DNA of 64,000 bases from Vibrio splendidus (lineage in GTDB: Bacteria > Pseudomonadota > Gammaproteobacteria > Enterobacterales > Vibrionaceae): NCBI RefSeq assembly GCF_001557875.1, contig NZ_LNRF01000005.1, positions 62,001 through 126,000 on the forward strand, read 5' to 3'. Within the stretch, counting starts at the first letter, position 1. Every line of letters starts with the position of its first letter. The position numbers were made by a program, and so were the translations under genes. The notes under the pieces were generated by a model. That model did not search any database. It saw only the letters and a list, made by a program, of their open reading frames with translations, and had not been told where the DNA came from. Positions 8,376 to 17,053 of this stretch are shown here, piece after piece.

Positions 8376-9389
8376 GTGAAGCTAACACCTGTCGTTGCAG
8401 CCGTAATTATGTCTTTCAGTTCAGCAAGCTTTGCTTTTAGCTTGCAACAATCTGCCAATGAAAACAGTGAAGATCTCGTATGGACAGGGCACCTAAGCCC
8501 AGACAGCGACACGGTAATGTCTGCGATGCTCGCGGCTCATATCTATGGTGGTACAGCGACAGTGCCTGAACCTATCAATCCAGAATCTACCTTCATCTTG
8601 AACTACTGTAATGCAGAATCGCCACGCGTAGAGACAGATTACTCTTCATACCGAGTGGGGCTGGTGGATTTCAATCAAGTCACTCAGCTAGCGCCAACTA
8701 TCGACCAAGCATCTATTGTTGCTGTGGTTGATCATCACGCAATTGGTGGCTCACCGATTAACACACCACAAATTGTCGAGATGGATATTCGAGGTTGGGG
8801 TTCAGCTGCAACTATTCTGGCTGACAACGCTGAAAAGCTCGATGTGACCTTACCTAAGCACCTTGCTTGTGTTGGCTTGGGTGCGATTCTTTCTGACACC
8901 GTGGTGTTCCAATCATCAACTACAACAGATCATGATCGTGAATACGCAGAGAAACTGGCAAAGGTTGCAGGCATTTCAGACATTGAAGACTTCGGTCAAC
9001 AAATGTTGATTGCTAAATCGGATCTCAGCCATCTTTCTTCCGAAACCATTCTGACGCTGGATTACAAAAACTTTAAATACGGTGGCAAGCAGGTGGGTAT
9101 CGGTGTCGCTGAAACGCTAACGGCTCAACAACTGATTGACCGTAAAGACGAGATTTTGGCTGCGATGAAGTCTTATAAAGCAGAGAACGGGTTGGACCAT
9201 CTGTTCTTCTCAATCACAGACACTAAGAACAAAGAAGCAAACTTACTTTGGGTAGATGAAAGCGACTATCAAGTCATCAAATCGGCTTTCAACGCTGAAC
9301 CGACAAGCGACATGTTGACACTAGAAGGTGTCACTTCGCGTAAGCGTCAGATTGGCCCTGCAGTTCAAAAGGCAATTGAAAGTTTGTAG
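8376..9389 (+). CDS. Family II (DHH) manganese-dependent inorganic pyrophosphatase with signal peptide
   Basis: A 337-residue DHH-superfamily phosphoesterase that should hydrolyse pyrophosphate to phosphate. Motifs match family II pyrophosphatases: GHLSPDSD (metal ligands His39, Asp43, Asp45), LSDT, VVDHHAIGG (DHH motif near residue 124) and the C-terminal substrate-binding SRKRQIGP. The start is GTG with a good AAGGAAATATCC site. The first 20 residues form a Sec-type signal peptide ending in SFA, which is unusual because these enzymes are normally cytosolic. If it is exported, it may act on periplasmic pyrophosphate or a related phosphoanhydride. A GGATTGG-type terminator follows. Confidence 0.9.
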   Translation: MKLTPVVAAVIMSFSSASFAFSLQQSANENSEDLVWTGHLSPDSDTVMSAMLAAHIYGGTATVPEPINPESTFILNYCNAESPRVETDYSSYRVGLVDFNQVTQLAPTIDQASIVAVVDHHAIGGSPINTPQIVEMDIRGWGSAATILADNAEKLDVTLPKHLACVGLGAILSDTVVFQSSTTTDHDREYAEKLAKVAGISDIEDFGQQMLIAKSDLSHLSSETILTLDYKNFKYGGKQVGIGVAETLTAQQLIDRKDEILAAMKSYKAENGLDHLFFSITDTKNKEANLLWVDESDYQVIKSAFNAEPTSDMLTLEGVTSRKRQIGPAVQKAIESL

Positions 9390-9423
9390 AGAGTAAGAGC
9401 TGTTACTTTATAAATAAGTAGTG

Positions 9424-9458
9424 AAGGGATTGGTAGAGATACCAATCCCTTTTGTTTT
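9424..9458 (+). terminator. Rho-independent terminator after the pyrophosphatase gene
   Basis: Perfect 11-bp stem AAGGGATTGGT / ACCAATCCCTT with loop AGAGAT, then TTGTTTT. The hairpin core is the same as in the terminators at 5149 and 7209. Confidence 0.85.
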
Positions 9459-9549
9459 GGGTGTGTTGAATTGGATTTGGACATTTCCATGTTAGAGGGG
9501 CTATATTTTCGATAGACAGATAACTTCAAGTTTTGAGAATAAAGCTGAA

Positions 9550-10074
9550 CTATGACTTTCGAGAAGCCATTCTTATTTGTTCAATTTCGTCATCATCAAT
9601 ATTTAGAGACAGTAGGAACTTGAGGTGTCCTAATGGCTCCATCTTCTCAAATTGCTTGTGCCAGTTAAGCATATCTTCATCATTCATGCCTGATTCTCTA
9701 AGTATCTCAGTCCAGCGTTTCTTGGTTAACTGCCCTTGATTTAGTAGCTCAGGCTCTTGTAGGAGAGTCAGTATCGAGTGCTGCTGTTGGCGGAGTTTTT
9801 TGATTTCGATATCGAGTGCGGCAAACTGTTGGCGTAAAACCTCATCTCGATCCTTTCCTTGAGATTGTTGCATCAGTTCTTTTATCTCACTGACAGAGAT
9901 ACCGTAAGAACGATACGCATGAATCACCTTAAACGTTTCAATTTCGCTAGCACCGTACAGTCGATAACCACTAGAAGTGCGACTTGCTGGAGCAATTAAG
10001 CCCTGTCTTTCGTAATACAGGACAGTGGTGCGAGAGACACCTAGCTGCTCACAAAACTGTTTAATACTCTGCAC
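9550..10074 (-). CDS. MerR family transcriptional regulator
   Basis: A 174-residue MerR-family regulator. The N-terminal winged helix-turn-helix is plain (SIKQFCEQLGVSRTTVLYYERQGLI, then SGYRLY), and a long dimerisation coiled coil covers about residues 80-115 (FAALDIEIKKLRQQQ). The C-terminal region has no cysteine-rich metal site, so an organic effector is more likely than a metal. The start was set at a GTG with GAGGAA 8 nt upstream, 11 bp after the DMT exporter stop. A longer reading frame upstream overlaps that exporter and looks spurious. It is probably co-transcribed from a MerR-type promoter at 11049-11079. Confidence 0.85.
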   Translation of the reverse strand: MQSIKQFCEQLGVSRTTVLYYERQGLIAPASRTSSGYRLYGASEIETFKVIHAYRSYGISVSEIKELMQQSQGKDRDEVLRQQFAALDIEIKKLRQQQHSILTLLQEPELLNQGQLTKKRWTEILRESGMNDEDMLNWHKQFEKMEPLGHLKFLLSLNIDDDEIEQIRMASRKS

Positions 10075-10085
10075 CGAACATTCCT

Positions 10086-11009
10086 CTATTTCTTTTGACC
10101 ATATTGAGACCACACCATTGGAATTAATGCACTGGCAAGAATAACCGAGGCACCAATAATTGACCATGCATCTGGAATTTCAGAAAAAATCATCATACCG
10201 ATGAGAATAGAGTAGATAATCTTCACGTACTCAACATTAGCGATGATGTTTGCCTGCGTCCATTTATAAGCCGAAATCCCAACGTATTGAGCGATTGAAG
10301 AAATAATGCCAACAAGTAGCAGTAACATAAAATCTTCCAGCGTAGGTGTACGCCATAGAAATAAAGTAGGTATCAAAGCAATGAATCCGATTGCAAGCGC
10401 TTGATATGCCATTAAGGTTATCTTGGGTTCACTTTGAGCAACTTTTCTTACACATATCACTGCCACTGCAGCACCTATCGAAGCCACCACACCAGATAAG
10501 ATATATATGGACTGACTATCTTCAAAGGTAGGACGAACAACCATCATCACCCCTATAAATCCAACCACTATGGTAAAGATTCGAGTACCAGTCACCTGTT
10601 CACTCAGAGCGAGGTGAGCAATGATGGCAACAAAGAGCACTTGTAAGAAACCAAGGGCTGTTGCGTCTGCAAAAGGAATATTAATTACGGTTATAAATCC
10701 AAAGTACAACGCAGTAAATGCACCCAATATTCTCAATATGTGTAGAGGTACTTTCTTCGGTTTGAGTAATACCTGAATATTATTCGTTATCGCAGGAACA
10801 AGCATTAACATAAAAATGAACTGTCTAAAAAATAGGATCTGAAACGTATCGTAGTCGGCGCTCAACTTACGCACAAACACTGCAACTATGGTAAACAACG
10901 CTGTTGAAATCAGTGCTAACGTCACACCTTTAGATATTGGGGATAAAGCATCAAATAACTGCAAAACTCTAGGGTGCTGCATGGTATTTTTCACAAGAAA
11001 CTGATACAT
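10086..11009 (-). CDS. EamA/RhaT (DMT) family permease
   Basis: A 307-residue inner-membrane transporter with about ten hydrophobic segments arranged as two EamA repeats of five. The second repeat begins near the SIYILSGVVASIGAAVAV segment. DMT members export metabolites, amino acids or drugs; this substrate is unknown. The ATG at 11009 has AAAGG about 9 nt upstream and is preferred to the TTG next to it. It is first in a two-gene unit with a downstream MerR regulator, and the promoter has the 19-bp spacer typical of MerR control. Confidence 0.88.
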   Translation of the reverse strand: MYQFLVKNTMQHPRVLQLFDALSPISKGVTLALISTALFTIVAVFVRKLSADYDTFQILFFRQFIFMLMLVPAITNNIQVLLKPKKVPLHILRILGAFTALYFGFITVINIPFADATALGFLQVLFVAIIAHLALSEQVTGTRIFTIVVGFIGVMMVVRPTFEDSQSIYILSGVVASIGAAVAVICVRKVAQSEPKITLMAYQALAIGFIALIPTLFLWRTPTLEDFMLLLLVGIISSIAQYVGISAYKWTQANIIANVEYVKIIYSILIGMMIFSEIPDAWSIIGASVILASALIPMVWSQYGQKK

Positions 11010-11048
11010 CAAATGAAGCCTTTAAGTTTAGGTTTGAACAAGAGGCGC

Positions 11049-11079
11049 ATTCTAAACTTGACACTTGTAGACAGGTCAA
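11049..11079 (-). promoter_or_regulatory. MerR-type promoter of the DMT exporter-MerR operon
   Basis: On the minus strand, TTGACC (11079-11074) and TAGAAT (11054-11049) are separated by 19 bp, longer than the usual 17. The region carries an imperfect dyad with outer arms TTGAC / GTCAA. Long spacers with an internal dyad are characteristic of promoters that MerR-family activators untwist. Confidence 0.65.
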
Positions 11080-11170
11080 CCATTCAGAGCAGTTGATACC
11101 AATAAAACGATAATCGCTTGTTAACTACTAAAAACGTTTTGGGGCAAATCCGTGTTAGCCCAAACCTTAA

Positions 11171-11245
11171 ACCCCCTCCTAACCTCCCCTTAATCCGCAT
11201 CTTCGGTTCATTATGACTCGTGGAAAGGGGAGGAATTGAATACTG
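11171..11245. repeat. REP-like stem-loop element, copy 2
   Basis: CTAACCTCCCCTT and AAGGGGAGGAA flank a 33-nt loop, matching copy 1 at 7894-7960 in both arms and loop length. It sits in the 467-bp gap upstream of the DMT operon. Confidence 0.6.
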
Positions 11246-11310
11246 GTGGTGACGGCATACAACAAAGTGTTGGTGTTCAAATTTAAGTAACGCCTTACAC
11301 CAACGAAAAG

Positions 11311-11343
11311 AAAAAGGGACGGGTAGGAATACCGGTCCCTTTC
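11311..11343 (-). terminator. Rho-independent terminator after the AraC-type gene (minus strand)
   Basis: AAAGGGAC / GTCCCTTT stem. On the minus strand a T-rich run (TTTTTCTTTT) follows. It lies 134 bp beyond the AraC stop codon. Confidence 0.7.
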
Positions 11344-11476
11344 CCCATTTGAATAAGTCGAAAGTGGGTTAGCTCGATGCGCTTTAATGATGCTGCCGAC
11401 GATTAAGGCTTAGGCTGATTAGCTTCTATATCAAGGGCCATTTGATGCTTAGTTATATGGGGTGCGAGATCTGCTG

Positions 11477-12496
11477 TTACGACCTGAGTTCGGTAGGAGA
11501 GTGACCAGTCCAATTCTTGAATGCTCGACTGAATGCGCTTGAGTCTGAGAAGCCAAGCTCGTGAGCCACATAGGTAATATTGCCGTTGTTTTTATTCAAT
11601 AAAGTCATACTTAGCTCAAGTCGATATTTATCGAACAAACGACGAAAACTCACCCCTTGTTGTTTAAGTTTACGATTCAGGGTTCGAGGGCTAATGTGAA
11701 GATTATTCGCCACGCTATCTAGGTTGGTGTCTTTTACCGCAAGCACTTTGAACGTTTCATTCACTTTGTAGATTAGGTTGGTTTTTAATGTTTTTTCCAT
11801 CTGCTGGTCGGCTATTCGTACTAACTCTGCATGAAAGTCAGCTTGGAATTGGCGAGGTTTCGCCTGAACAAGATCGTTAGGGAACAGTATATATCGGGCG
11901 GGGAAGCCTTCCTTCATTTCTACATTAAATACGCGCTCATATATGCTTAAAAACTCATCACCGATGGTGTTCTTATGAATGTGGATGGCGACTTTCTGTT
12001 TTGGTGTATTTAGGTATTTTCGAACGAGCTTGAGGATAATACTGAAATAGAGCCCTAAGCTGATGTGTGTCATTAGGGTGGTTTCGTCAATGTACTCGGG
12101 TGTTACTCCCCATAATTCGATTTCCCCATTCTCTGTTTCACGACTGAATATTTTCAGTAACGGATGTATATGAATGGAGTATTGACTTAGGAGTTGGCAA
12201 AAGCTGGCGAGGTTTGGCGCGGTGAGCATGGCCATAACCGGAGCGCCCATCTCAAGCTCATCGAAATAGCGAGCGGATTCATCAAACAGGTCGATCAGTT
12301 CATGATCAAAGCGTTGGTAGATATTGGTGATGGCGGTTTGAAGCTGATAAGCCGAGATCGATTCGGCGGAGCAAAGTTGTTTATAGACCTCTGCTCCCGA
12401 CCAGATATCGCTGCTGTCTCCAATTCTTGCTTTAATAGCAGAATCTAAAGTTTTAAACCAAAATATGGGCAATTGTGTGCTAAAACTTTCCACCAT
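11477..12496 (-). CDS. AraC family transcriptional regulator
   Basis: A 339-residue regulator of the type with a large N-terminal 'arabinose-binding-like' domain (PF12625 type) and a C-terminal AraC helix-turn-helix pair. The C-terminus shows NNLHISPRTLNRKLKQQGVS and the signature HELGFSDSSAFSRAFKNWTG. Relatives include OruR/ArgR-type regulators of catabolism. The nearest gene upstream is a DUF2860 outer-membrane protein on the same strand, about 100 bp away, so a link is possible but unproven. The effector is unknown. Confidence 0.9.
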   Translation of the reverse strand: MVESFSTQLPIFWFKTLDSAIKARIGDSSDIWSGAEVYKQLCSAESISAYQLQTAITNIYQRFDHELIDLFDESARYFDELEMGAPVMAMLTAPNLASFCQLLSQYSIHIHPLLKIFSRETENGEIELWGVTPEYIDETTLMTHISLGLYFSIILKLVRKYLNTPKQKVAIHIHKNTIGDEFLSIYERVFNVEMKEGFPARYILFPNDLVQAKPRQFQADFHAELVRIADQQMEKTLKTNLIYKVNETFKVLAVKDTNLDSVANNLHISPRTLNRKLKQQGVSFRRLFDKYRLELSMTLLNKNNGNITYVAHELGFSDSSAFSRAFKNWTGHSPTELRS

Positions 12497-12600
12497 AACT
12501 CCCTGTTATTGTTGGCGATTGAAGAGTGTTCTTCTCAGTAATATATCCAAACTAAAGGATTTGTTTACGGGTTACAAGCAATGAAAATCCCAGTTCAAGC

Positions 12601-13599
12601 TCAGAATTTGTAATCGACACCAATTGAAGCCACGTATTGCGATGATTGATAATACTCAATATTCGAATTCGTTGTTTTAGCACCGAGTAGTGATACTAGG
12701 GACCAGTTTTTTGTATCAAAGATATTGGCATATTCATAGGCGATGAATGCTCCAAAGTCTTTGTCTTCACGAGTTTTATGAAAAATTGGGTTCTCTTTAT
12801 CATAGCTACGCTTTGCTGCATTAAGTGTCAAAGCAAGACCATGATTTCCATACCTTTTCGCTAGGTTAATTTCCGCGCCAAGGCTCAAGAACGATAGTGC
12901 ATCTCCCTCTGAGTCTGATGAGACAACATTCATCGAGGGTGTGAGAATGCCAGAACCATCTTTTAAGAAGTACTGGTAACCCGATTTTAGGTAAAAGTAC
13001 TTTCGCTCTCGAATCATCAGTGCGCGTTCTTCTTCAGTTAAACCAAGCCCCTTTAGACCGGTGTTTTCTTTTTTAACGTCTGACTCACCAGAAGCGACAT
13101 CGAGATTAAAATTCGAGCCCATTATTCTTGAAAGTTGCATTCGAACGACAGTACCAGTGACATCGGTCTCTTTTCTTTTCGAGTCTACAGCATAAGGGTC
13201 ATCCCACACTTCGCCAGATATTAGAGTCGGCAAGATAGAAAAGTCGACTACCATGCCATTTTCCACTTGCTGTCTATATCCAATTTCAAATGCCAGCGTA
13301 CCTGTAATGATGTCGTCTCTTGAGGTACCTAAGAAAAACTGTTTGTGATTCAAAGCGCCAAATGTGTATTGCACTGAACCCAAAACAGCGACCATTCCCT
13401 CAGCTTCCGTATTACCCGACGACATTAAATTGGATTGAGATTGATGATTGCTTTGACCAACATCGAGGTTGCTTGAGTTGGCGGTGAAGCCTGTTAGGAA
13501 GGTCATATTGCCACTGAAGCCTTCACTTGGTGCTAGAGCTGCGAATGAATATGGCGCAAGCGTCAGGCTTGCCAAAAATAGGAAAATAATATATTTCAT
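12601..13599 (-). CDS. DUF2860-type outer-membrane protein
   Basis: A 332-residue exported protein. A Sec signal peptide ends near SFAA (residue 21), and the rest is a run of alternating aromatic and hydrophobic beta-strands ending in VGVDYKF, with a C-terminal Phe typical of outer-membrane barrels. It resembles the DUF2860 family of vibrios, whose function is not established. The ATG at 13599 was preferred to the adjacent TTG. The region just upstream holds five 17-bp tandem repeats that could affect expression. Confidence 0.75.
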   Translation of the reverse strand: MKYIIFLFLASLTLAPYSFAALAPSEGFSGNMTFLTGFTANSSNLDVGQSNHQSQSNLMSSGNTEAEGMVAVLGSVQYTFGALNHKQFFLGTSRDDIITGTLAFEIGYRQQVENGMVVDFSILPTLISGEVWDDPYAVDSKRKETDVTGTVVRMQLSRIMGSNFNLDVASGESDVKKENTGLKGLGLTEEERALMIRERKYFYLKSGYQYFLKDGSGILTPSMNVVSSDSEGDALSFLSLGAEINLAKRYGNHGLALTLNAAKRSYDKENPIFHKTREDKDFGAFIAYEYANIFDTKNWSLVSLLGAKTTNSNIEYYQSSQYVASIGVDYKF

Positions 13600-13615
13600 C
13601 AATAGACTCGTACTT

Positions 13616-13700
13616 GAATGATTTTCTAAATCGAATTGCTTTCGAACATGAATAGCTTTCTAAAACGAAAAGCTCTCTAAAGTGAATCGCTTGTTAAAGC
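13616..13700. repeat. Tandem repeat, period 17, five units
   Basis: Five exact-length 17-bp units start at 13616, 13633, 13650, 13667 and 13684, with approximate consensus GAATnGCTTTCTAAAnC. The last unit overlaps the stop codon of the amidase gene. The array fills the region between the amidase stop and the DUF2860 start. Confidence 0.75.
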
Positions 13701-15265
13701 GCAATCGGGGCTTTTCTGTTCGCCCAAGGCTTGGCGTGTTCTAGTTGATAGGCCAATTCAAATAGCAGGCGGTCGTTGCCTCTTGCTGCAGAAAAGTGGC
13801 TCCCGACAGGAAGGTTCTGCTTGTTCCAATACAAGGGAACCGACATTGCCGGATTGCCTGCCACGTTTTCGATTGGCGTGTAGGACATTAATTTCTCTGA
13901 ACGTGCCCATATCTCTTTGCCGGAGTGAGCTTTCTGGTCGAAATATTCGATGTCCAAAGGAACGTGGTTTGCACAGGGAGTCAGCCATATGTCGATGTTT
14001 TTAAAGAACTCTCGGTTGTGATTGATCGCGAAATTTCGACATCGCTCTTTGGACTCGATATACATGTTAGGATCGGCTTTCAAGCGAGCTTGCATCGTGC
14101 GAGCTAAATAGACGACGTTGTCACTCACTTTGTCTGGCATCGATTCTAGCGGCATACCTAAGTGGTCGAATTGCTCAGCAAAGCTTGCCATCTTGTTGCC
14201 AAATACGCCCATGTAGTTACGCATGAACACATCGCCATCTTGAATAGGCTGATCCACTTCGATAACGATATGCCCAAGATTCTCGAGCAAAGAGACTGTA
14301 GAGCGAATCGCTGCAATCGTATCTTCATCGGGGAGCCTGCCGTGGATATCTTTGAGCGTGACGCCAATCTTGATTTGGCGGTTAAGCGCGACATTGACCA
14401 TGCCTATTGGGGTTCGAGGGAAAGGTGTCTCAAAGTCATTTTTTGTATGATGTTCAGTGACTGAAACAGCCAAAGCAGCATCGCGAACGGTTCTTGACAT
14501 AAACGATTGATGAGTAAAATCTTCGTTTGTTGAGCCATCAGTTAGCCCTGAAATCAAAGACTCTCGACTTGGTTTAAAGCCAAAAATACCAGTCGCTGAA
14601 GCAGGCATGCGAGAAGAGCCGCCGCCATCAGTAGAATGCACCAATGGTACATAGCCAGCTGCAATCGCCGCTGCGCCACCGCCAGTTGATGAGTGAACAC
14701 CTCTGCTTAGATCCCATGGGTTACGTGTTGCTCCATAAAGAGAGTTCTGTGTGCAGCCTAGTGTCATCATCTCTGGGATGTTTGTCATGCCAATGGTATT
14801 TAGCCCTGCATTTTGAGTCGCACGAATAAACCAAGAGGTAGTATTGGGCCTTCTGCCTTGGTTTAGCTTTGAACCCAGGGTGCATTCAAGGCCAACAACA
14901 TCAACACAATCTTTTACCAAGAAAGGCACGCCTGCAAAGGGTGAGTTCGGGTTAAATGAGTCTGCACGCTCTAGTGCTAAGTCAAAGCACTCAGCAACCA
15001 CCGCATTAACCTGATCGTTGGTCTGGCGAATTTTATAGATGGCTTCTTGTACGAATTCTTTTGGTGAGGCTTTTTTGTCTCTTATCAGATTTGCCATCTC
15101 AGTCGCATCCAGTGGCGAGTCAACGGTTTGGTGATCTGAAGGCAAATTTGTTGGCGAAGTTGGTGTTGCATTCGCTAAGGTAGGCAGGGAGATAGCCGCA
15201 GCTGAAACAGCACTTTTCCCCATAACTTTGAAAAAATCTCTGCGTTTTAATTCATTGATAGTCAT
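13694..15265 (-). CDS. Amidase-signature family hydrolase, Tat-exported
   Basis: A 523-residue amidase-signature enzyme that hydrolyses an amide bond. The Ser-cisSer-Lys triad region is visible: Lys118 in FLVKDC, the cis-Ser region HSSTGGGAAA (about 191-200), and the probable nucleophile Ser217 in DGGGSSRMP. The N-terminus has a twin-arginine signal (KRRDFFK followed by a hydrophobic stretch ending in ANA), so folded export to the periplasm is predicted. The substrate is unknown. It is followed on the same strand by the DUF2860 gene after a 17-bp tandem array. Confidence 0.9.
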   Translation of the reverse strand: MTINELKRRDFFKVMGKSAVSAAAISLPTLANATPTSPTNLPSDHQTVDSPLDATEMANLIRDKKASPKEFVQEAIYKIRQTNDQVNAVVAECFDLALERADSFNPNSPFAGVPFLVKDCVDVVGLECTLGSKLNQGRRPNTTSWFIRATQNAGLNTIGMTNIPEMMTLGCTQNSLYGATRNPWDLSRGVHSSTGGGAAAIAAGYVPLVHSTDGGGSSRMPASATGIFGFKPSRESLISGLTDGSTNEDFTHQSFMSRTVRDAALAVSVTEHHTKNDFETPFPRTPIGMVNVALNRQIKIGVTLKDIHGRLPDEDTIAAIRSTVSLLENLGHIVIEVDQPIQDGDVFMRNYMGVFGNKMASFAEQFDHLGMPLESMPDKVSDNVVYLARTMQARLKADPNMYIESKERCRNFAINHNREFFKNIDIWLTPCANHVPLDIEYFDQKAHSGKEIWARSEKLMSYTPIENVAGNPAMSVPLYWNKQNLPVGSHFSAARGNDRLLFELAYQLEHAKPWANRKAPIAL

Positions 15266-15453
15266 CGTTTCTATCCCAAGTTAGAAAGTCACTATCCTTG
15301 TTTCGAAACCTAGAACGCTAGGCTTAGTGTCACTCCGTGTGCTGATTTATGGGATTAGAATAAAGGTTGGGGTGTTGGTGCGCAGTGCAAATACCGCCAA
15401 TGTTAATACTATTCACGCCAACTCGTTTGTCGGGTTATGTATAGGCTGTGGGT

Positions 15454-16698
15454 TTATTGCTCTGCTGTTAGCCAAAAGTTAGACAGGTCTTCAAACAGAT
15501 CATCATTATCTAAAATACTCAGATGGTTTTCGTTGTAACCACGAATTTGGTCCGCATTCAATTGGGCCGGTCGTGATAACTGGCTTGATAAATTGATCAC
15601 ACCATCGTTGCTGTTGGTATTAAATAGATCGCCCGAGTTATAACCAAAGGCTAAAAAGTGGGGAATGTGAATCTTACTACTGTCAATGAATAAGTCAGCG
15701 ATAAATTTCCCGTCTGGATTTAAATCAACCCATGCAGGCATTACTACGGGAGAGTACTCGACCCCTTGTTTAGCAGAATCGACACCACCAAACGGTGAAG
15801 AGATGGTGGTTACGCTGCTTACAAAATCGCATAGCTGCCCAATACGGCACTGGCGAATACTGTTAGTCACGACCAAGCCACCCATACTGTGGGCAACAAC
15901 ATGTAGTTGCTGGTTCTTATATTCACTCACAATTGTATGTAACAGATTGTTCAAGCCCTTCGAATTCAAAGATAGAGATAAACCAGAAGGGTAGTTGAAC
16001 ACCCATATTTGGTACTTAGATTGGTCGATTTTCTTGATTAGTGGGGCAAAATCTAAAGCGGTGGCATTGATCCCATGCACAAATAGAATTGGGATTTTAT
16101 TTGGGTCATATTCAGATAGAAAATAGAGCCCGGCATTATCTTCGAGTAAGAATGTTAGCGGCTGCCACATTCCGAGTTTTGCATTGCCTTTCTCAAAAGG
16201 GGGATCCGATAGATCCACCACGGTGCCTATGTCGACGAGGTCTAATTCAATTTTCAATAGTGAGGATAACGAACGATCAACAAACGCTCTTGGGGCTTCG
16301 CTCTCATTAACCGTTAGTGAGACTTCTATTGTTGATCTGTCTTTGTGATCACGTAGGTTGATTACACTGAAAGCTTCATCGGCTTGTAGGGTAAGATCTT
16401 GATTCTTATCTTCAAAGATAAGTAGGTAGTGGATGTTATTCGATACATGTAAATGAATACTGCCACTGTCTATGATGCCATCGTAGCCATCAACCTCGCC
16501 TTTGTTTATGTCTTTGATTTGTTCAATCACCACGGCAGAACCGGAGGCAGGTTGATTCAAGGTAACCATGTATTGATTGGTTATGGAGTCGATGGCTTCC
16601 ATCTCATTAGATAGGTTTCTAAAGTTACCACACCCTGACAGCAGTGAACTGAGTAATAGCACTGTGCTGAGTATGCGTGCAGTAAGTAATAGCTTCAT
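15454..16698 (-). CDS. Alpha/beta-hydrolase (lipase/esterase-like) lipoprotein
   Basis: A 414-residue lipoprotein. The signal peptide starting at 16698 ends in the lipobox LLSGC. An upstream in-frame ATG exists, but AAGGA lies about 10 nt before 16698. The C-terminal half is an alpha/beta-hydrolase: PILFVHGINATALDF for the oxyanion region and VVAHSMGGLV with the nucleophile elbow GHSMGG-like serine; a late His in NENHLS may complete the triad. The N-terminal 190 residues are a beta-rich domain of unknown role. It may be a surface or periplasmic esterase/lipase; the substrate is not known. Confidence 0.85.
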   Translation of the reverse strand: MKLLLTARILSTVLLLSSLLSGCGNFRNLSNEMEAIDSITNQYMVTLNQPASGSAVVIEQIKDINKGEVDGYDGIIDSGSIHLHVSNNIHYLLIFEDKNQDLTLQADEAFSVINLRDHKDRSTIEVSLTVNESEAPRAFVDRSLSSLLKIELDLVDIGTVVDLSDPPFEKGNAKLGMWQPLTFLLEDNAGLYFLSEYDPNKIPILFVHGINATALDFAPLIKKIDQSKYQIWVFNYPSGLSLSLNSKGLNNLLHTIVSEYKNQQLHVVAHSMGGLVVTNSIRQCRIGQLCDFVSSVTTISSPFGGVDSAKQGVEYSPVVMPAWVDLNPDGKFIADLFIDSSKIHIPHFLAFGYNSGDLFNTNSNDGVINLSSQLSRPAQLNADQIRGYNENHLSILDNDDLFEDLSNFWLTAEQ

Positions 16699-17053
16699 TC
16701 TAATTTCATCCTTAAATCGACAAGCTTCGTCATTCAATCAACAATTTTATACATAAACAAACAGCATGAGTTTAATACTAGCAAGAAAACAGAGATTTAG
16801 GTCATACGTTGTTCTTGAGCATGTCCTGTTTTGATTCGAGTTTATTTATTCCGCGCTGCTCGACAGCTCTATGGCTGATGTCGATGTGCTTTAGAGATTG
16901 TCTTTTCGATACTGATTGTTGGTATACGATTTTTTACGATACTCAATCGCTTTGATTCATGAAAATTATCGACCATGCAAAAAAATTGAACTTTATTATT
17001 TTAGTTAAGTCGTATTGCTACGTTTACCATCACAAGACATCAGCAGTTTAGAT

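Noticed and set aside
9550..10167. Longer MerR protein starting inside the DMT exporter gene
   Set aside because: The extra N-terminal residues do not fit the family, and a GTG with a strong ribosome site at 10074 gives the normal MerR start.
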